A DNA stretch of 64,000 bases from Devosia epidermidihirudinis (GCF_000971295.1 NZ_LANJ01000016.1:645176-709175); one strand, 5' to 3'. Positions 44,476-52,821 are shown, counted from the first letter of the stretch. Numbers and translations: made by a program. Notes: a model not told the origin generated them from the sequence alone.

Positions 44476-45750
44476 ATGACAAAGATTACGTCCCTGCGTA
44501 CCCACGACCTTCGCTTTCCGACTTCGGCTTCGCTGGACGGGTCTGACGCGATGAATCCCGATCCCGATTACTCGGCGGCCTATGTCATTCTGGGCACCGA
44601 TGGGGACCATGAAGGCCATGGCCTCACTTTCACCATCGGTCGTGGCAACGAAGTTGTCGTGGCGGCCATCAAGGCGCTCGAAAGCCGCGTGGTCGGTCTC
44701 GACCTCGCCTGGATTTCCGAGGACCCAGGTCGCTTCTGGCGCCACGTAACCGGCGACAGCCAGCTGCGCTGGATTGGCCCGGACAAGGGCGCCATGCACC
44801 TTGCTACTGGCGCTGTGGTCAACGCGGTGTGGGATCTGTTGGGTAAGGATGCGGGCAAGCCGGTCTGGCAACTAGTGGCCGACATGACGCCTGAGCAGCT
44901 GGTGTCGATCATCGACTTCCGCTACCTCACCGACGCCATCACGCCCGAAGAGGCGTTGGCCATTTTCAAGAAGGCCGAAGCTGGCAAGGCCGAGCGCGTC
45001 GCAACCCTGAAGGCCGAGGGCTATCAGTGCTACACGACCTCCGCAGGCTGGCTGGGCTACTCTAACGAGAAGCTGACGCGCCTTGCGACTGAGGCTGTGG
45101 CCGAAGGCTTCCAGCACATCAAGATGAAGGTTGGCCGCGACCTCGAAGACGATATCCGTCGGCTTGAAATCGTGCGCTCGATCATGGGGCCAGATCGCTT
45201 CCTGATGATCGACGCCAACCAGGTTTGGGAAGTCGATCAGGCGATCGACTGGGTCAAGGAACTCAGCCGCTTCAACCCATACTTCATCGAAGAGCCAACC
45301 AGCCCCGATGACGTTTCGGGCCACAAGGCGATCCGTCAGGCCATCGCTCCGGTCAAGGTTGCGACCGGCGAAATGTGCCAGAACCGCATCATGTTCAAGC
45401 AGTTCATCAAGGACGGCGCCATCGACATCGTACAGATCGATGCCTGCCGTATCGGTGGTCTGAACGAAGTGCTGTCGGTGCTGCTGATGGCCGCCAAGTA
45501 CAACCTGCCAGTGTGGCCACATGCCGGTGGCGTGGGGCTTTGCGAATATGTTCAGCACCTGTCGATGATCGACTATCTGGTCGTTTCGGGCACCAAGGAA
45601 GGCCGCGTGATCGAGTTCGTCGATCACCTGCACGAGCACTTCATCGAGCCATGCGACATCCAGAACGCGGCCTATATGCCGCCAAAGCTGCCCGGCTTCT
45701 CCATTCAGATGAAGCCCGAGTCGATCGCCGCCAACGAATTCCGCGGCTAG
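44476..45750 (+). CDS. fucD: L-fuconate dehydratase (enolase superfamily)
   Basis: 424 residues. Removes water from L-fuconate to give 2-keto-3-deoxy-L-fuconate. The mandelate-racemase-type barrel residues follow the known FucD layout with a constant offset from the Xanthomonas enzyme: K216-x-K218 (IKMKVG), metal ligands D246, E272 and E299, D322, and catalytic H349 (PHAGG). The N-terminal capping domain carries [21 protein letters not shown]. It is the most diagnostic gene of the locus and defines the pathway. It is separated from the SDR gene by the reverse diguanylate cyclase gene, so it has its own promoter. Confidence 0.93.
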   Translation: MTKITSLRTHDLRFPTSASLDGSDAMNPDPDYSAAYVILGTDGDHEGHGLTFTIGRGNEVVVAAIKALESRVVGLDLAWISEDPGRFWRHVTGDSQLRWIGPDKGAMHLATGAVVNAVWDLLGKDAGKPVWQLVADMTPEQLVSIIDFRYLTDAITPEEALAIFKKAEAGKAERVATLKAEGYQCYTTSAGWLGYSNEKLTRLATEAVAEGFQHIKMKVGRDLEDDIRRLEIVRSIMGPDRFLMIDANQVWEVDQAIDWVKELSRFNPYFIEEPTSPDDVSGHKAIRQAIAPVKVATGEMCQNRIMFKQFIKDGAIDIVQIDACRIGGLNEVLSVLLMAAKYNLPVWPHAGGVGLCEYVQHLSMIDYLVVSGTKEGRVIEFVDHLHEHFIEPCDIQNAAYMPPKLPGFSIQMKPESIAANEFRG

Positions 45751-46565
45751 GCGGGCGACGCCAACAAGCCAAGCGGCGGCTGCACCTGATTGCGGCCCGC
45801 CGCCTTGGCGCGATAGAGTTGCTCATCCGCCTTGGCAATGGCGTTGTCGAGCGGCTCCTCAAGAGTAATCTCCGTCGCGCCAAGGCTCATGGTGATCACC
45901 GTGTCGATGCCGTCGACCTGCGTGTTTTCCACCGTCCGGCGCAGGTTTTCCGCCACTCTGACGGCGTCTTCCAGCCCGCACATGGGCAGCAGGACGATGA
46001 ATTCTTCGCCGCCCCAACGGCATAGAAGATCGGTCTGGCGCAGGCGCGCATTGCAGGCCGCCGAAATTGCCACCAAGACCGCGTCGCCTCCGGCATGCCC
46101 GAAGCGGTCGTTCAACGCCTTGAAGTGATCGATGTCCATCATCACCAGCGCGGCGGGCGATTGCCTGCGCCGGGCAAGGGCGACATCGCGTTGGGCGCTT
46201 TCAAGGAACTGGCGGCGGTTGGCGAGGCCTGTCAGGTGATCAGTCGAAGCCGCATTGGCCAGTGCGGCGCGGGTTTCGGCCAGTTCATAGGCCATTTTGA
46301 AGATCACCAAGCTCACCAGTGGCGAGACGACAGCCGGTGTGATGATGGCAAAGTAAACCCATTCCTCCAACATAGTCTGCGGCATGGTGACGTAAATCGC
46401 TGTGCCACAGACCAGCAATGACAGCAGAATCGACACAATCGTCGCGACCAGGACGGCGCGTGCCAGACCCATGGCCAGCAAGGAATTCAGTCCTGCTTTG
46501 TAGAGCCGCTCCACCTTGGTCTGTGCGGGCTGAGAAGGCGTAGTGATCGTCGGTGACTTCGTCAT
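45747..46565 (-). CDS. Membrane-bound diguanylate cyclase (GGDEF), second copy
   Basis: 272 residues from the ATG at 46565; a GTG 24 bases earlier is less likely. Same architecture as the cyclase at 43556: a short cytosolic start, two helices (about residues 33-60 and 68-92), then GGDEF with GGEEF at 185-189 and an I-site RQTD at 176-179. The domain opening [14 protein letters not shown] and the helix-linker sequence resemble the other copy, so the pair probably arose by duplication. It converges with fucD, the stop codons overlapping by 4 bases. Confidence 0.92.
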   Translation of the reverse strand: MTKSPTITTPSQPAQTKVERLYKAGLNSLLAMGLARAVLVATIVSILLSLLVCGTAIYVTMPQTMLEEWVYFAIITPAVVSPLVSLVIFKMAYELAETRAALANAASTDHLTGLANRRQFLESAQRDVALARRRQSPAALVMMDIDHFKALNDRFGHAGGDAVLVAISAACNARLRQTDLLCRWGGEEFIVLLPMCGLEDAVRVAENLRRTVENTQVDGIDTVITMSLGATEITLEEPLDNAIAKADEQLYRAKAAGRNQVQPPLGLLASPA

Positions 46566-46654
46566 CGGCACGGCCTTTTTCGTTTGCACGAAACTATGCC
46601 GCTCGAATATTTCTATGGTGTTACCGTTGCTTAGCAGTAACGATGGGTTCGCAC

Positions 46655-47248
46655 TCAGGTGCCCGTCAGCACATATTGCCCAATCAACCAGACTTCCCGA
46701 AACAGGAAGGGGAGCGTGGTCTGCCAGCTGAGATAGCGGCTGGTGGTGGTGGGCGAGGGTTGTGCTGCCATGCCGACGCGATTGGCGATCAGCATGGCGC
46801 GGCGCATATGCAGGGGATCCGAGACGATCAGGGTCGTGCCGATCTCGGCTTTTTCCATCACTGGCACGGCGAGGGCGAAGTTCTCGATTGTCGTGCGCGA
46901 TTGATCTTCCATGACGATAGCGGACGCTGGAACGCCGTTATCTATCAACCAGTTACGGCTTGCCACCGCTTCGCTGAGTTTGTCCTCCGGGCTGCGCCCG
47001 CCGGTGACGATGATGCGGCTGACCTGGCCGTTTTCATAGAGGGTCTGGGCGTGTCGAAGGCGCTCGACCAGCACGGGGCTGGGGCGGTCCCAAAGCACGG
47101 CCGCGCCCAAAACCAGTGCAGCATCAGCGGGTTGGCTTGAGGCCTGCCCGGCATAGCGCCAGATGTCCACGGCGAGCCCGCCTGCCAGCAAAACAATGGC
47201 AGCGCTCAGAGCCAGAATGGCGCGATAGGAGCGGTGGGCGAGGCGCAT
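46655..47248 (-). CDS. YdcF/DUF218 family protein (ElyC/SanA-like)
   Basis: About 197 residues from the ATG at 47248; a TTG at 47296 would add 16. An N-terminal membrane anchor is followed by a DUF218 domain: DAALVLGAAVLWDRPSPVLVERLRHA, SRIIVTGGRSPEDKLSEA, and MEDQSRTTIENFALAVP near the middle. Relatives such as ElyC and SanA affect envelope integrity; others bind nucleotides. The active domain is expected in the periplasm. It stands alone between the diguanylate cyclase and secreted-protein genes. The start remains uncertain because neither candidate has a good ribosome-binding site. Confidence 0.82.
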   Translation of the reverse strand: MRLAHRSYRAILALSAAIVLLAGGLAVDIWRYAGQASSQPADAALVLGAAVLWDRPSPVLVERLRHAQTLYENGQVSRIIVTGGRSPEDKLSEAVASRNWLIDNGVPASAIVMEDQSRTTIENFALAVPVMEKAEIGTTLIVSDPLHMRRAMLIANRVGMAAQPSPTTTSRYLSWQTTLPFLFREVWLIGQYVLTGT

Positions 47249-47331
47249 GGCGCAGACATGACTTTCGCGGTTTGGCAAACGAACGGGTGACGCCAACGCT
47301 TCACATGTCCGCGTAAATCGTTAGCGAACTG

Positions 47332-47817
47332 CTATCGCTTTTTGGACTTCGTGCTACCCAAATGGGCCGATTTGGCGGTGAAATCAAACCGGGCCAATTC
47401 GCGCTCGCCAGCCATCACGACGATCTCGTGCGGGCCCGCAGGATCCCCTTCAAGCACGCACCAGGTGTGCCAGATCCAGCTCTCGGCCGGTTGCAACTCG
47501 AGCTGGGTGGTGATGCTCCGGCCATCGGCGGAAAGACTGGTCGTATCGGTGGAGCCCCAATCGCTCGGGGCACCGGGAAGCGTAAACAGCTCCGTGACAC
47601 TGACCGGCAGCTTGGCTTTGGCCAGCTTGAGCTGCCATTCGTAACACGTGCCGGCAATCAGCGGCACGATGTCGGTGCTGGTCGCCACGCTCTCGCCATC
47701 CGCATCGCTGGTGATGACCACGAAGTCTCGGTCGAGCACTTCGTAATCCCGTGCCAGCGCTGGATGAACCAGCGCCAGCATTGTAACGGCAACAAGCGAT
47801 GCGTTGGCAAAGTGCAT
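47332..47817 (-). CDS. Secreted hypothetical protein coupled to the M29 aminopeptidase
   Basis: 161 residues from the ATG at 47817, which overlaps the aminopeptidase stop (TAATG). Signal peptide MHFANASLVAVTMLALVHP with likely cleavage after ALA (about residue 22). The mature part looks like a beta-rich domain with two cysteines (in GTCYEWQLKLAKAK and WHTWCVLEG) that could pair. Not recognised. The basic C-terminus (STKSKKR) is short. Coupling to a peptidase gene suggests shared regulation, but the peptidase is cytosolic and this protein is exported, so a direct partnership is unlikely. Confidence 0.72.
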   Translation of the reverse strand: MHFANASLVAVTMLALVHPALARDYEVLDRDFVVITSDADGESVATSTDIVPLIAGTCYEWQLKLAKAKLPVSVTELFTLPGAPSDWGSTDTTSLSADGRSITTQLELQPAESWIWHTWCVLEGDPAGPHEIVVMAGERELARFDFTAKSAHLGSTKSKKR

Positions 47818-49058
47818 TAGTTGGCCCATTCGCCCTTGCGCATGACTGGCTCAGTGGTGCCATCGGCATGGACGCCATCAATGTCGATCTTGTCGCTGCC
47901 GATCATCCAGTCGATGTGGATGTTGGAGGTGTTGCCGCCCTGAGCAAAAATCTGCTCCTGCGACAGGTCTTTGCCATCCACGAAGCAATCGGAATAGCAC
48001 TGGCCCTGCGCGATATGGCAGGAGGCGTTTTCGTCGTAGAGCGTGTTGAAGAACAGGATGCCCGATGCCGAAATCGGCGAGGAATGCGGCACCAGTGCCA
48101 CTTCGCCCAGACGACGCGCACCTTCATCGGTGTCGAGCACTTTGTTGAAGATGTCCTGGCCCTTGGCAGCCTTGAGCTCGACCAGACGGCCACCCTCAAA
48201 GCGCGCCTGCATCTCCTCGATCAGCGCACCATTGTGGCTGAGCGGCTTGGTCGCCGCGACATAGCCCTCGACCCGCAGACGATGCGGCGTAGTGAAGACT
48301 TCTTCAGTCGGAATATTGGGGTTGCAGGTGATGCCGTTCTTGGCTTCGGACGCGCCACCCTTCCAGCGGTGACCATCGGCCAGACCCACGGTGAGATCGG
48401 TGCCGGGGCCGGTATATTTGAGCGAGGCGAAGGCCTTGCCGTTGAGCCAAGTCCAGCGCTTCTTGAGGTTGGCATTGTGGTCTGCCCAAGCGGCAATGGG
48501 ATCGTCCACATCAACGCGGCTGGCCTTGAAGATCGCATCGGCAAGCTTGCCAACGGCGACTTCTTCGCTGTCATCGGGAAATACCAGCTTGGCCCAGGCG
48601 GCGCTTGGATAAGACACGATGTTCCAGTTGATATCAAAACCGGTGATCAGCTGCAGGGCGGGCTTATAGGCCGCCGAATTGGCGCGCATGGCGCGGCTGA
48701 CCTTGTCGGTATCCTGCCCCGCCAGCATCATCGGATTGTCGCCCGCAATGGCGAGACGCGCGGCATTGCCCTTGAAGGCTTCGGCCATGCCCGAATAGAG
48801 CCAGCCAGCGGCCTTGTCGAAGCTGGCGCTATTGGCGTGCTTGTAGCGGGCCAGGGTCGCTTCTTCATCGGAGTAGATGGTGGTGACCAGACCCGCGCCA
48901 GCCTTATACGCGTGCTCGGTGATGCGGCGGACCAGCGGAGCCGCAGTCAGCGGCGCGGTCATCACCAGGTCCTGGCCTTCGGCCAGCTGCAGGCCGACCT
49001 TGATGGCGACCTGTGCGAGTTTGTCGAGTTTGACCGGATCAATGGGGGAGGTGGTCAT
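47817..49058 (-). CDS. M29 family aminopeptidase (AmpS/PepS-type)
   Basis: 413 residues from the ATG at 49058. Thermophilic-aminopeptidase (M29) family, cytosolic dimetal enzyme removing N-terminal residues. Recognised from LDKLAQVAIKVGLQLAEGQDLVMTAPL at the start, NIPTEEVFTTPHRLRVEG and FEGGRLVELKA in the metal-binding half, LGEVALVPHSSPIS and the C-terminal SNIHIDWMIGSDKIDIDGV. The ligand residues (two Glu, two His, Asp, Tyr in this family) appear present. It overlaps the secreted-protein gene by one base and is divergent from a small gene with an FNR-type box 93 bases upstream of its own start. Confidence 0.9.
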   Translation of the reverse strand: MTTSPIDPVKLDKLAQVAIKVGLQLAEGQDLVMTAPLTAAPLVRRITEHAYKAGAGLVTTIYSDEEATLARYKHANSASFDKAAGWLYSGMAEAFKGNAARLAIAGDNPMMLAGQDTDKVSRAMRANSAAYKPALQLITGFDINWNIVSYPSAAWAKLVFPDDSEEVAVGKLADAIFKASRVDVDDPIAAWADHNANLKKRWTWLNGKAFASLKYTGPGTDLTVGLADGHRWKGGASEAKNGITCNPNIPTEEVFTTPHRLRVEGYVAATKPLSHNGALIEEMQARFEGGRLVELKAAKGQDIFNKVLDTDEGARRLGEVALVPHSSPISASGILFFNTLYDENASCHIAQGQCYSDCFVDGKDLSQEQIFAQGGNTSNIHIDWMIGSDKIDIDGVHADGTTEPVMRKGEWAN

Positions 49059-49150
49059 TTGGGCGAATGCCTCTTTGTTCTTGAGTCTGATTGGGGCTGA
49101 GCCTAGCGCCGCGCAGCGCAAGTGACCACCCGGCGAAATCGAAAATTGTC

Positions 49151-49164
49151 TTGACCTAAATCAA
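49151..49164. promoter_or_regulatory. FNR/FixK-type anaerobox
   Basis: TTGACCTAAATCAA is an exact match to TTGA-N6-TCAA (TTGAC-N4-ATCAA), the operator of FnrL/FixK/FNR proteins. Its centre is 59 bases before the ATG of the 43-residue ORF; a class II promoter would start near 49199, just before the ribosome-binding site. The M29 aminopeptidase start is 93 bases away on the other side. Confidence 0.7.
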
Positions 49165-49216
49165 AGTTTTTCGCCGCCGAAGTGGGATGGATTGGCCAAA
49201 CCAACAGGAGCTGCAA

Positions 49217-49348
49217 ATGGCCTTGATCCTTCACCCCGTCTTCCTCGCTATCTTCGCAATCTTTGGCACTTTCGCGGTCGGCACGGGCTATGGCCTGTTG
49301 GCCACGCGCAACATCGTCGCGCCTGGGGCACGCGACCATCGCGACTGA
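49217..49348 (+). CDS. 43-residue single-helix membrane protein under an FNR-type box
   Basis: ATG at 49217 with AGGAG 9 bases upstream. Encodes one hydrophobic helix (about residues 3-29, LHPVFLAIFAIFGTFAVGTG) followed by a short basic/polar tail (ARDHRD). The layout resembles the tiny subunits of respiratory complexes (CydX or CcoQ style), but no sequence match can be claimed. It is a self-contained unit: anaerobox, short leader, ORF, then a strong terminator 42 bases after the stop. Predicted to be made when oxygen is low. Not recognised as a known family. Confidence 0.62.
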   Translation: MALILHPVFLAIFAIFGTFAVGTGYGLLATRNIVAPGARDHRD

Positions 49349-49390
49349 GCGCTCGCTCCGCGGCCCTGACGGCTGCGTCCACCCGCGATG

Positions 49391-49430
49391 ACAACGCCTC
49401 TGGGTCGCCGCCCAGAGGCGTTGTGGTTTT
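49391..49430 (+). terminator. Strong intrinsic terminator
   Basis: Perfect 14-bp stem acaacgcctctggg / cccagaggcgttgt (49391-49404 and 49411-49424), 6-base loop, followed by ggttttt. Ends the small-ORF transcript. Confidence 0.93.
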
Positions 49431-49466
49431 TCAGCATCACTCAAGCGTTCTCGTCGAAATTGCTGG

Positions 49467-49495
49467 TTGGCAAGCCCGAACGCTTTGTCTACAAA
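49467..49495 (+). promoter_or_regulatory. Candidate sigma-70 promoter for the ABC exporter leader
   Basis: TTGGCA (49467-49472), 17-base spacer, TACAAA (49490-49495). It is downstream of the strong terminator and 43 bases before the leader-peptide ATG. The match is moderate. Confidence 0.4.
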
Positions 49496-49537
49496 ACGTC
49501 CTGTCGCTTCAAAATTTCGAACCAAGGGAGGCGTTGC

Positions 49538-49585
49538 ATGACAGTTTCATTCATCGATCTCCCTCCGGGCAATTCTCCGCGTTAA
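49538..49585 (+). CDS. Candidate 15-residue leader peptide upstream of the ABC exporter
   Basis: MTVSFIDLPPGNSPR then TAA. A very strong ribosome-binding site (AAGGGAGG) stands 6-7 bases before the ATG. The Pro-Pro-Gly in the middle is a known ribosome-stalling context. A GC stem (gcggcc / ggccgc, 49596-49617) and then a terminator-like hairpin with TTTTTT follow before the exporter start, the layout of a translation-controlled attenuator. The ABC gene starts 164 bases further on. Confidence 0.5.
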   Translation: MTVSFIDLPPGNSPR

Positions 49586-49595
49586 CACGCTATTC

Positions 49596-49677
49596 GCGGC
49601 CCACCTGTTTTGGCCGCTGCCCCTTTCGGTTCTTTCCCTCACAGCCTGCTTGATCTGACCTATCAGGGTCGTTTTTT
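49596..49677 (+). promoter_or_regulatory. Leader RNA hairpins with terminator-like U-tract
   Basis: Stem 1: gcggcc (49596-49601) with ggccgc (49612-49617). Stem 2: gacc (49657-49660) with ggtc (49667-49670), followed by TTTTTT (49672-49677). The second stem is weak, so any terminator would be conditional. Confidence 0.4.
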
Positions 49678-49749
49678 ACCCGGTCCGGCTGTGCCTTTTA
49701 CTTTCTTGTCTTGAGGCCGTCCTTCGGTAACGGGGTCGGGTCGCCACTA

Positions 49750-51558
49750 ATGAGCAGAAAAAAACCTGTGCTGTCGGCCGATGCATTCCGCAATGTGCTC
49801 GGCTTTACCTTCCGCCACTGGGCCAACCAGCCCGGCCGCGCCGCTGCCATCGCCGTGTTGGTGTTCTGCGCGACGCTGGCCGAAGCGCTGAGCCCAATCT
49901 TTGCCGGTCGACTGGTCGATGCGGTTGCATCGGGGAGCGGTACCAATGCTGACTTCTGGGTGCCAGCCGTCACGGCGTTCTGGACCATGGCTGGGCTTTA
50001 TGTCGCCTCGGTCGTGCTGCGCCAGTTCGTGTTTTTCAACATCATCGCCTTTACGCTGCGCATGATGAACGACGTGATCGCCACGGCCTTCCACAAGGTG
50101 CAGCGCTTCTCGACCGATTGGCACGCCAATAACTTCGCTGGCTCCACCGTGCGCAAGATCACGCGTGGCTCTGGCGCCATCGACCTGCTCAATGACGTGC
50201 TGCTGGTGGCCCTGTGGCCATCCATCGTCATGCTGATCGGTGCGACGGTGATCCTGGGCATGGCTTGGCCGGTAATGGGCCTTGTCGTTGGTCTGGGCTC
50301 GATCATCTATGTCAGCGTCACGGTTTGGCTTTCGACCAACTTTGTCGCGCCAGCCGGCACCCTCGCCAACACCTGGGACACCCGCATGGGTGGCTCGCTG
50401 GCCGACGCGGTCAGCTGCAACTCGGTGGTGAAGGCGTTTGGCGCGGAAGATCGCGAAGAAGCCATTTTGGGCAAGGTTGTTGGCAAGTGGCGCTTGCGCA
50501 CCAAGCGCCTCTGGCAGCGCGGCACCATCAATGGTGGCGTGCAGGGCCTGATGATGGCGATCATGCAGACCGCCATTCTGGGCACGGCGCTGCTGCTGTG
50601 GCAGCAGGGTGCGGCTTCGCCGGGTGACATTACCTTCGTTCTGACCATGTTCTTCGTGCTGCAGGGGCACTTGCGCGACGTGGGCCAGCACATCCGCAAT
50701 CTGCAGCGTTCGGTGAACGATATGGAAGAGCTGGTGGCGCTGGACAGCCAGAGCTATGGCATTGTCGACAAGCCAAAGGCCAAGCCGATCCAGATCGCGG
50801 CTGGTGGCATCAACTTCGACAACGTGACGTTCCAGTATGGCTCGCACCCAACCCCGCTCTATCGCGACTTTTCGGTCAAGATTGCGCCGGGCGAGCGCGT
50901 GGGTCTGGTTGGGCATTCCGGATCGGGCAAGACGACCTTCGTCAAGCTGATCCAGCGGCTCTATGACGTCAACCAGGGTGCCATCACCATCGACGGGCAG
51001 AATATTGCCGATGTGCAGCAGTCGAGCCTGCGCAGCCAGATCGCCATCGTGCAGCAGGAGCCCATTCTGTTTCACCGGACGCTGGCCGAAAACATCGCCT
51101 ATGCCCGCCCCGGCGCAACCCGCGCCGAGATCGAGCTGGCGGCCCAGCAGGCCAATGCGGCTGAGTTCATCGAGCGCCTGCCCAAGGGCTATGAGACCAT
51201 GGTGGGCGAGCGCGGCGTGAAACTGTCGGGTGGCGAACGCCAGCGCGTTGCCATTGCCCGGGCGTTCCTGGCCGATGCGCGGGTGCTCATTCTGGACGAA
51301 GCCACCTCGAGCCTCGACAGCGAGAGCGAAGTGCAGATCCAGGAAGCGATGGAACGGCTGATGGAAGGCCGCACCACGCTGGTGATTGCCCACCGTCTGT
51401 CCACCGTGCGGGCGCTGGATCGCCTGTTGGTGTTCGACCGCGGCCAGATCGTGGAAGAGGGCGACCACGCCCAGCTGATCCAGCTCAAGGGCGGCATCTA
51501 CCGGCGCCTGTTCGAGCGGCAGGCGCTGGAACTGACCAAGGGTCTGATGACCGCATAA
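49750..51558 (+). CDS. ABC exporter, fused membrane and ATPase domains
   Basis: 602 residues from the ATG at 49750; an in-frame TTG 39 bases upstream is less likely. Six membrane helices in the first ~320 residues (ABC_membrane type), then the nucleotide-binding domain: Walker A GHSGSGKTT near residue 389, Q-loop in IAIVQQEPILFHRT, signature LSGGERQRVAIARAF near 492, Walker B VLILDEATSSLDSESE and H-loop VIAHRLS. Homodimeric half-transporter of the MsbA/multidrug group; substrate not readable. It is preceded by a 15-codon leader ORF and hairpins and followed by an intrinsic terminator, so it is a single-gene unit with possible attenuation control. Confidence 0.92.
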   Translation: MSRKKPVLSADAFRNVLGFTFRHWANQPGRAAAIAVLVFCATLAEALSPIFAGRLVDAVASGSGTNADFWVPAVTAFWTMAGLYVASVVLRQFVFFNIIAFTLRMMNDVIATAFHKVQRFSTDWHANNFAGSTVRKITRGSGAIDLLNDVLLVALWPSIVMLIGATVILGMAWPVMGLVVGLGSIIYVSVTVWLSTNFVAPAGTLANTWDTRMGGSLADAVSCNSVVKAFGAEDREEAILGKVVGKWRLRTKRLWQRGTINGGVQGLMMAIMQTAILGTALLLWQQGAASPGDITFVLTMFFVLQGHLRDVGQHIRNLQRSVNDMEELVALDSQSYGIVDKPKAKPIQIAAGGINFDNVTFQYGSHPTPLYRDFSVKIAPGERVGLVGHSGSGKTTFVKLIQRLYDVNQGAITIDGQNIADVQQSSLRSQIAIVQQEPILFHRTLAENIAYARPGATRAEIELAAQQANAAEFIERLPKGYETMVGERGVKLSGGERQRVAIARAFLADARVLILDEATSSLDSESEVQIQEAMERLMEGRTTLVIAHRLSTVRALDRLLVFDRGQIVEEGDHAQLIQLKGGIYRRLFERQALELTKGLMTA

Positions 51559-51563
51559 GAGAT

Positions 51564-51596
51564 AAACGCCGGGGTGAAAGCTCCGGCGTTTTTGGT
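51564..51596 (+). terminator. Intrinsic terminator after the ABC exporter
   Basis: aaacgccgg / ccggcgttt (9 bp) with a 10-base loop, then tttggtttt. It is placed 5 bases after the stop. Confidence 0.9.
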
Positions 51597-51638
51597 TTTG
51601 GTGGGGCTTTCGGTCGCCCTACACCTGGACTCACAATC

Positions 51639-51723
51639 GTCACCCTCGGGCTTGACCCGAGGGGTCTTCACTTGCCGGGGGCGCAGTGAAGTACAGAGCC
51701 CTCGGGTCAAGCCCGAGGGTGAC
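51639..51723. repeat. Palindromic intergenic repeat, family C (paired arms)
   Basis: gtcaccctcgggcttgaccc..gaggg (from 51639) is inverted at ccctcgggtcaagcccgagg..gtgac (to 51723). The arms match at nearly every base, with about 30 bases between. Confidence 0.85.
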
Positions 51724-51770
51724 GCGCGGTGGGTGGGGAGGGAGAGGGACGCCCGGTGGGTGGGAGAGGG
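51721..51770. repeat. Imperfect tandem repeat, two units
   Basis: gacgc[g/c]cggtgggtggg with a following GA-rich part occurs at 51721 and 51748. Purine-rich on the plus strand. Confidence 0.6.
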
Positions 51771-51900
51771 TCGCGATTGTGGGTTGGGCATGAGGTGTGC
51801 GATTGCTCACACTCTACCGAACAATGCCTTCGCTGGCGTCGCGATAGCGTGAACGAACTGGCGGGCCTATATCCCTAGCAACACCAAACAGGGGATCACC

Positions 51901-52821
51901 ATGATTGACGCATCCGTTCAGACCGTCGTGAAATCCAAGCCGATCCTGCCGCTGACCACCAAGCTGGGACCGGTCCATATCGCCGCAACCGATCGCGCCA
52001 AGGCGCTTGCCATCTGGCAGGACGTGGTCGGGCTTGAGCTGATTGCCGAGAGCGCCAATGAGCTGACGCTGGGCGCGGGCGGCAAGCCTTTGATCGTGCT
52101 CGAAACCGGGGCCACGCGCCCATCGGTGCAACGCACAATCGGACTCTATCACGTTGCCATCCACGTGCCGACGCGCCCCGATCTGGCGCAGATGGCGGTC
52201 CGTGCGCTGCAGCGCAATGTGCGCATTTCGCCCACCGATCACCTGGTCAGCGAGGCGATCTATCTGTGGGATCTCGACGGCAATGGCATTGAAATCACCT
52301 TCGAAACGCCCTGGCGTGGCTCGCTGGGCGATCCCGAAAAAGGCGAAACCTATGCCGTGACGGCCGATGGCAAGCCCCATTCCGGGCGCGATCCGATCGA
52401 CCTCGATGGGCTTCTGGCGGAGCTGGGCGACAAGCCCAGCCTGCAGTCCTATATGCCGGCCGGCACACGGATCGGGCATGTGCATGTGCATGTGAATGAT
52501 CTTGGCGTGGCGATGGAGTTTTATCGCGATGTCATCGGCTTTGCCGGGTTCCTGCTGATCCACTCCTTCGGCATGGGCGACGTCGGGCTCGACTACATGC
52601 CCCACACCATTGCCTTCAATATCTGGTCGGGCCCCAATGCCACGCTGCCCCCAGCCGGTGCTGCCGGGCTGCGCTGGTTCACGATCGAGCTGCCCGACGC
52701 GGCAACGCTCGACGGCGTGATAACGCGGCTGGAAACGGCCAAGGCCCCGATCAACCAGATCACCGGCGGAATTGAAACGCAGGACCCATTTGGTAACCGG
52801 ATCAAGATCGTTGTCGCCTGA
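51901..52821 (+). CDS. VOC-family ring-cleavage-dioxygenase-like protein (CatE/YfiE type)
   Basis: 306 residues, four VOC beta-alpha-beta modules as in catechol 2,3-dioxygenase CatE. The N-terminal half carries LGPVHIAATDRAKALAIWQDVVGL and GLYHVAIHVPTR, ending DLDGNGIEITFE. The C-terminal half, which holds iron in extradiol dioxygenases, begins IGHVHVHVNDLGVAMEFYRDVIGF. At the next expected ligand positions it has GLRWFTIEL (Trp where His is common) and DPFGNRIKIV (Lys where Glu is common), so catalytic competence is uncertain. Function unassigned; a relaxed or different metal chemistry is possible. Confidence 0.78.
   Translation: MIDASVQTVVKSKPILPLTTKLGPVHIAATDRAKALAIWQDVVGLELIAESANELTLGAGGKPLIVLETGATRPSVQRTIGLYHVAIHVPTRPDLAQMAVRALQRNVRISPTDHLVSEAIYLWDLDGNGIEITFETPWRGSLGDPEKGETYAVTADGKPHSGRDPIDLDGLLAELGDKPSLQSYMPAGTRIGHVHVHVNDLGVAMEFYRDVIGFAGFLLIHSFGMGDVGLDYMPHTIAFNIWSGPNATLPPAGAAGLRWFTIELPDAATLDGVITRLETAKAPINQITGGIETQDPFGNRIKIVVA

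Larger units (their letters stand above)
51597..51900. other. 304-base gap with repeats, no gene
   Basis: Between the exporter terminator and the VOC gene. It holds a family-C palindrome pair (51639-51723) and an imperfect 23-27-base tandem repeat (51721-51770). The last ~120 bases must carry the VOC promoter; no clear box was seen. Confidence 0.7.

Noticed and set aside
49030..49042. TTGACCGGATCAA, looks like an FNR box
   Set aside because: The half-sites are one base too close (13 instead of 14 bases) and it lies inside the start of the M29 aminopeptidase gene.
49747..51468. 573-codon minus-strand frame opposite the ABC exporter
   Set aside because: Lies wholly within a gene with clear Walker and signature motifs; antisense composition, no domain.
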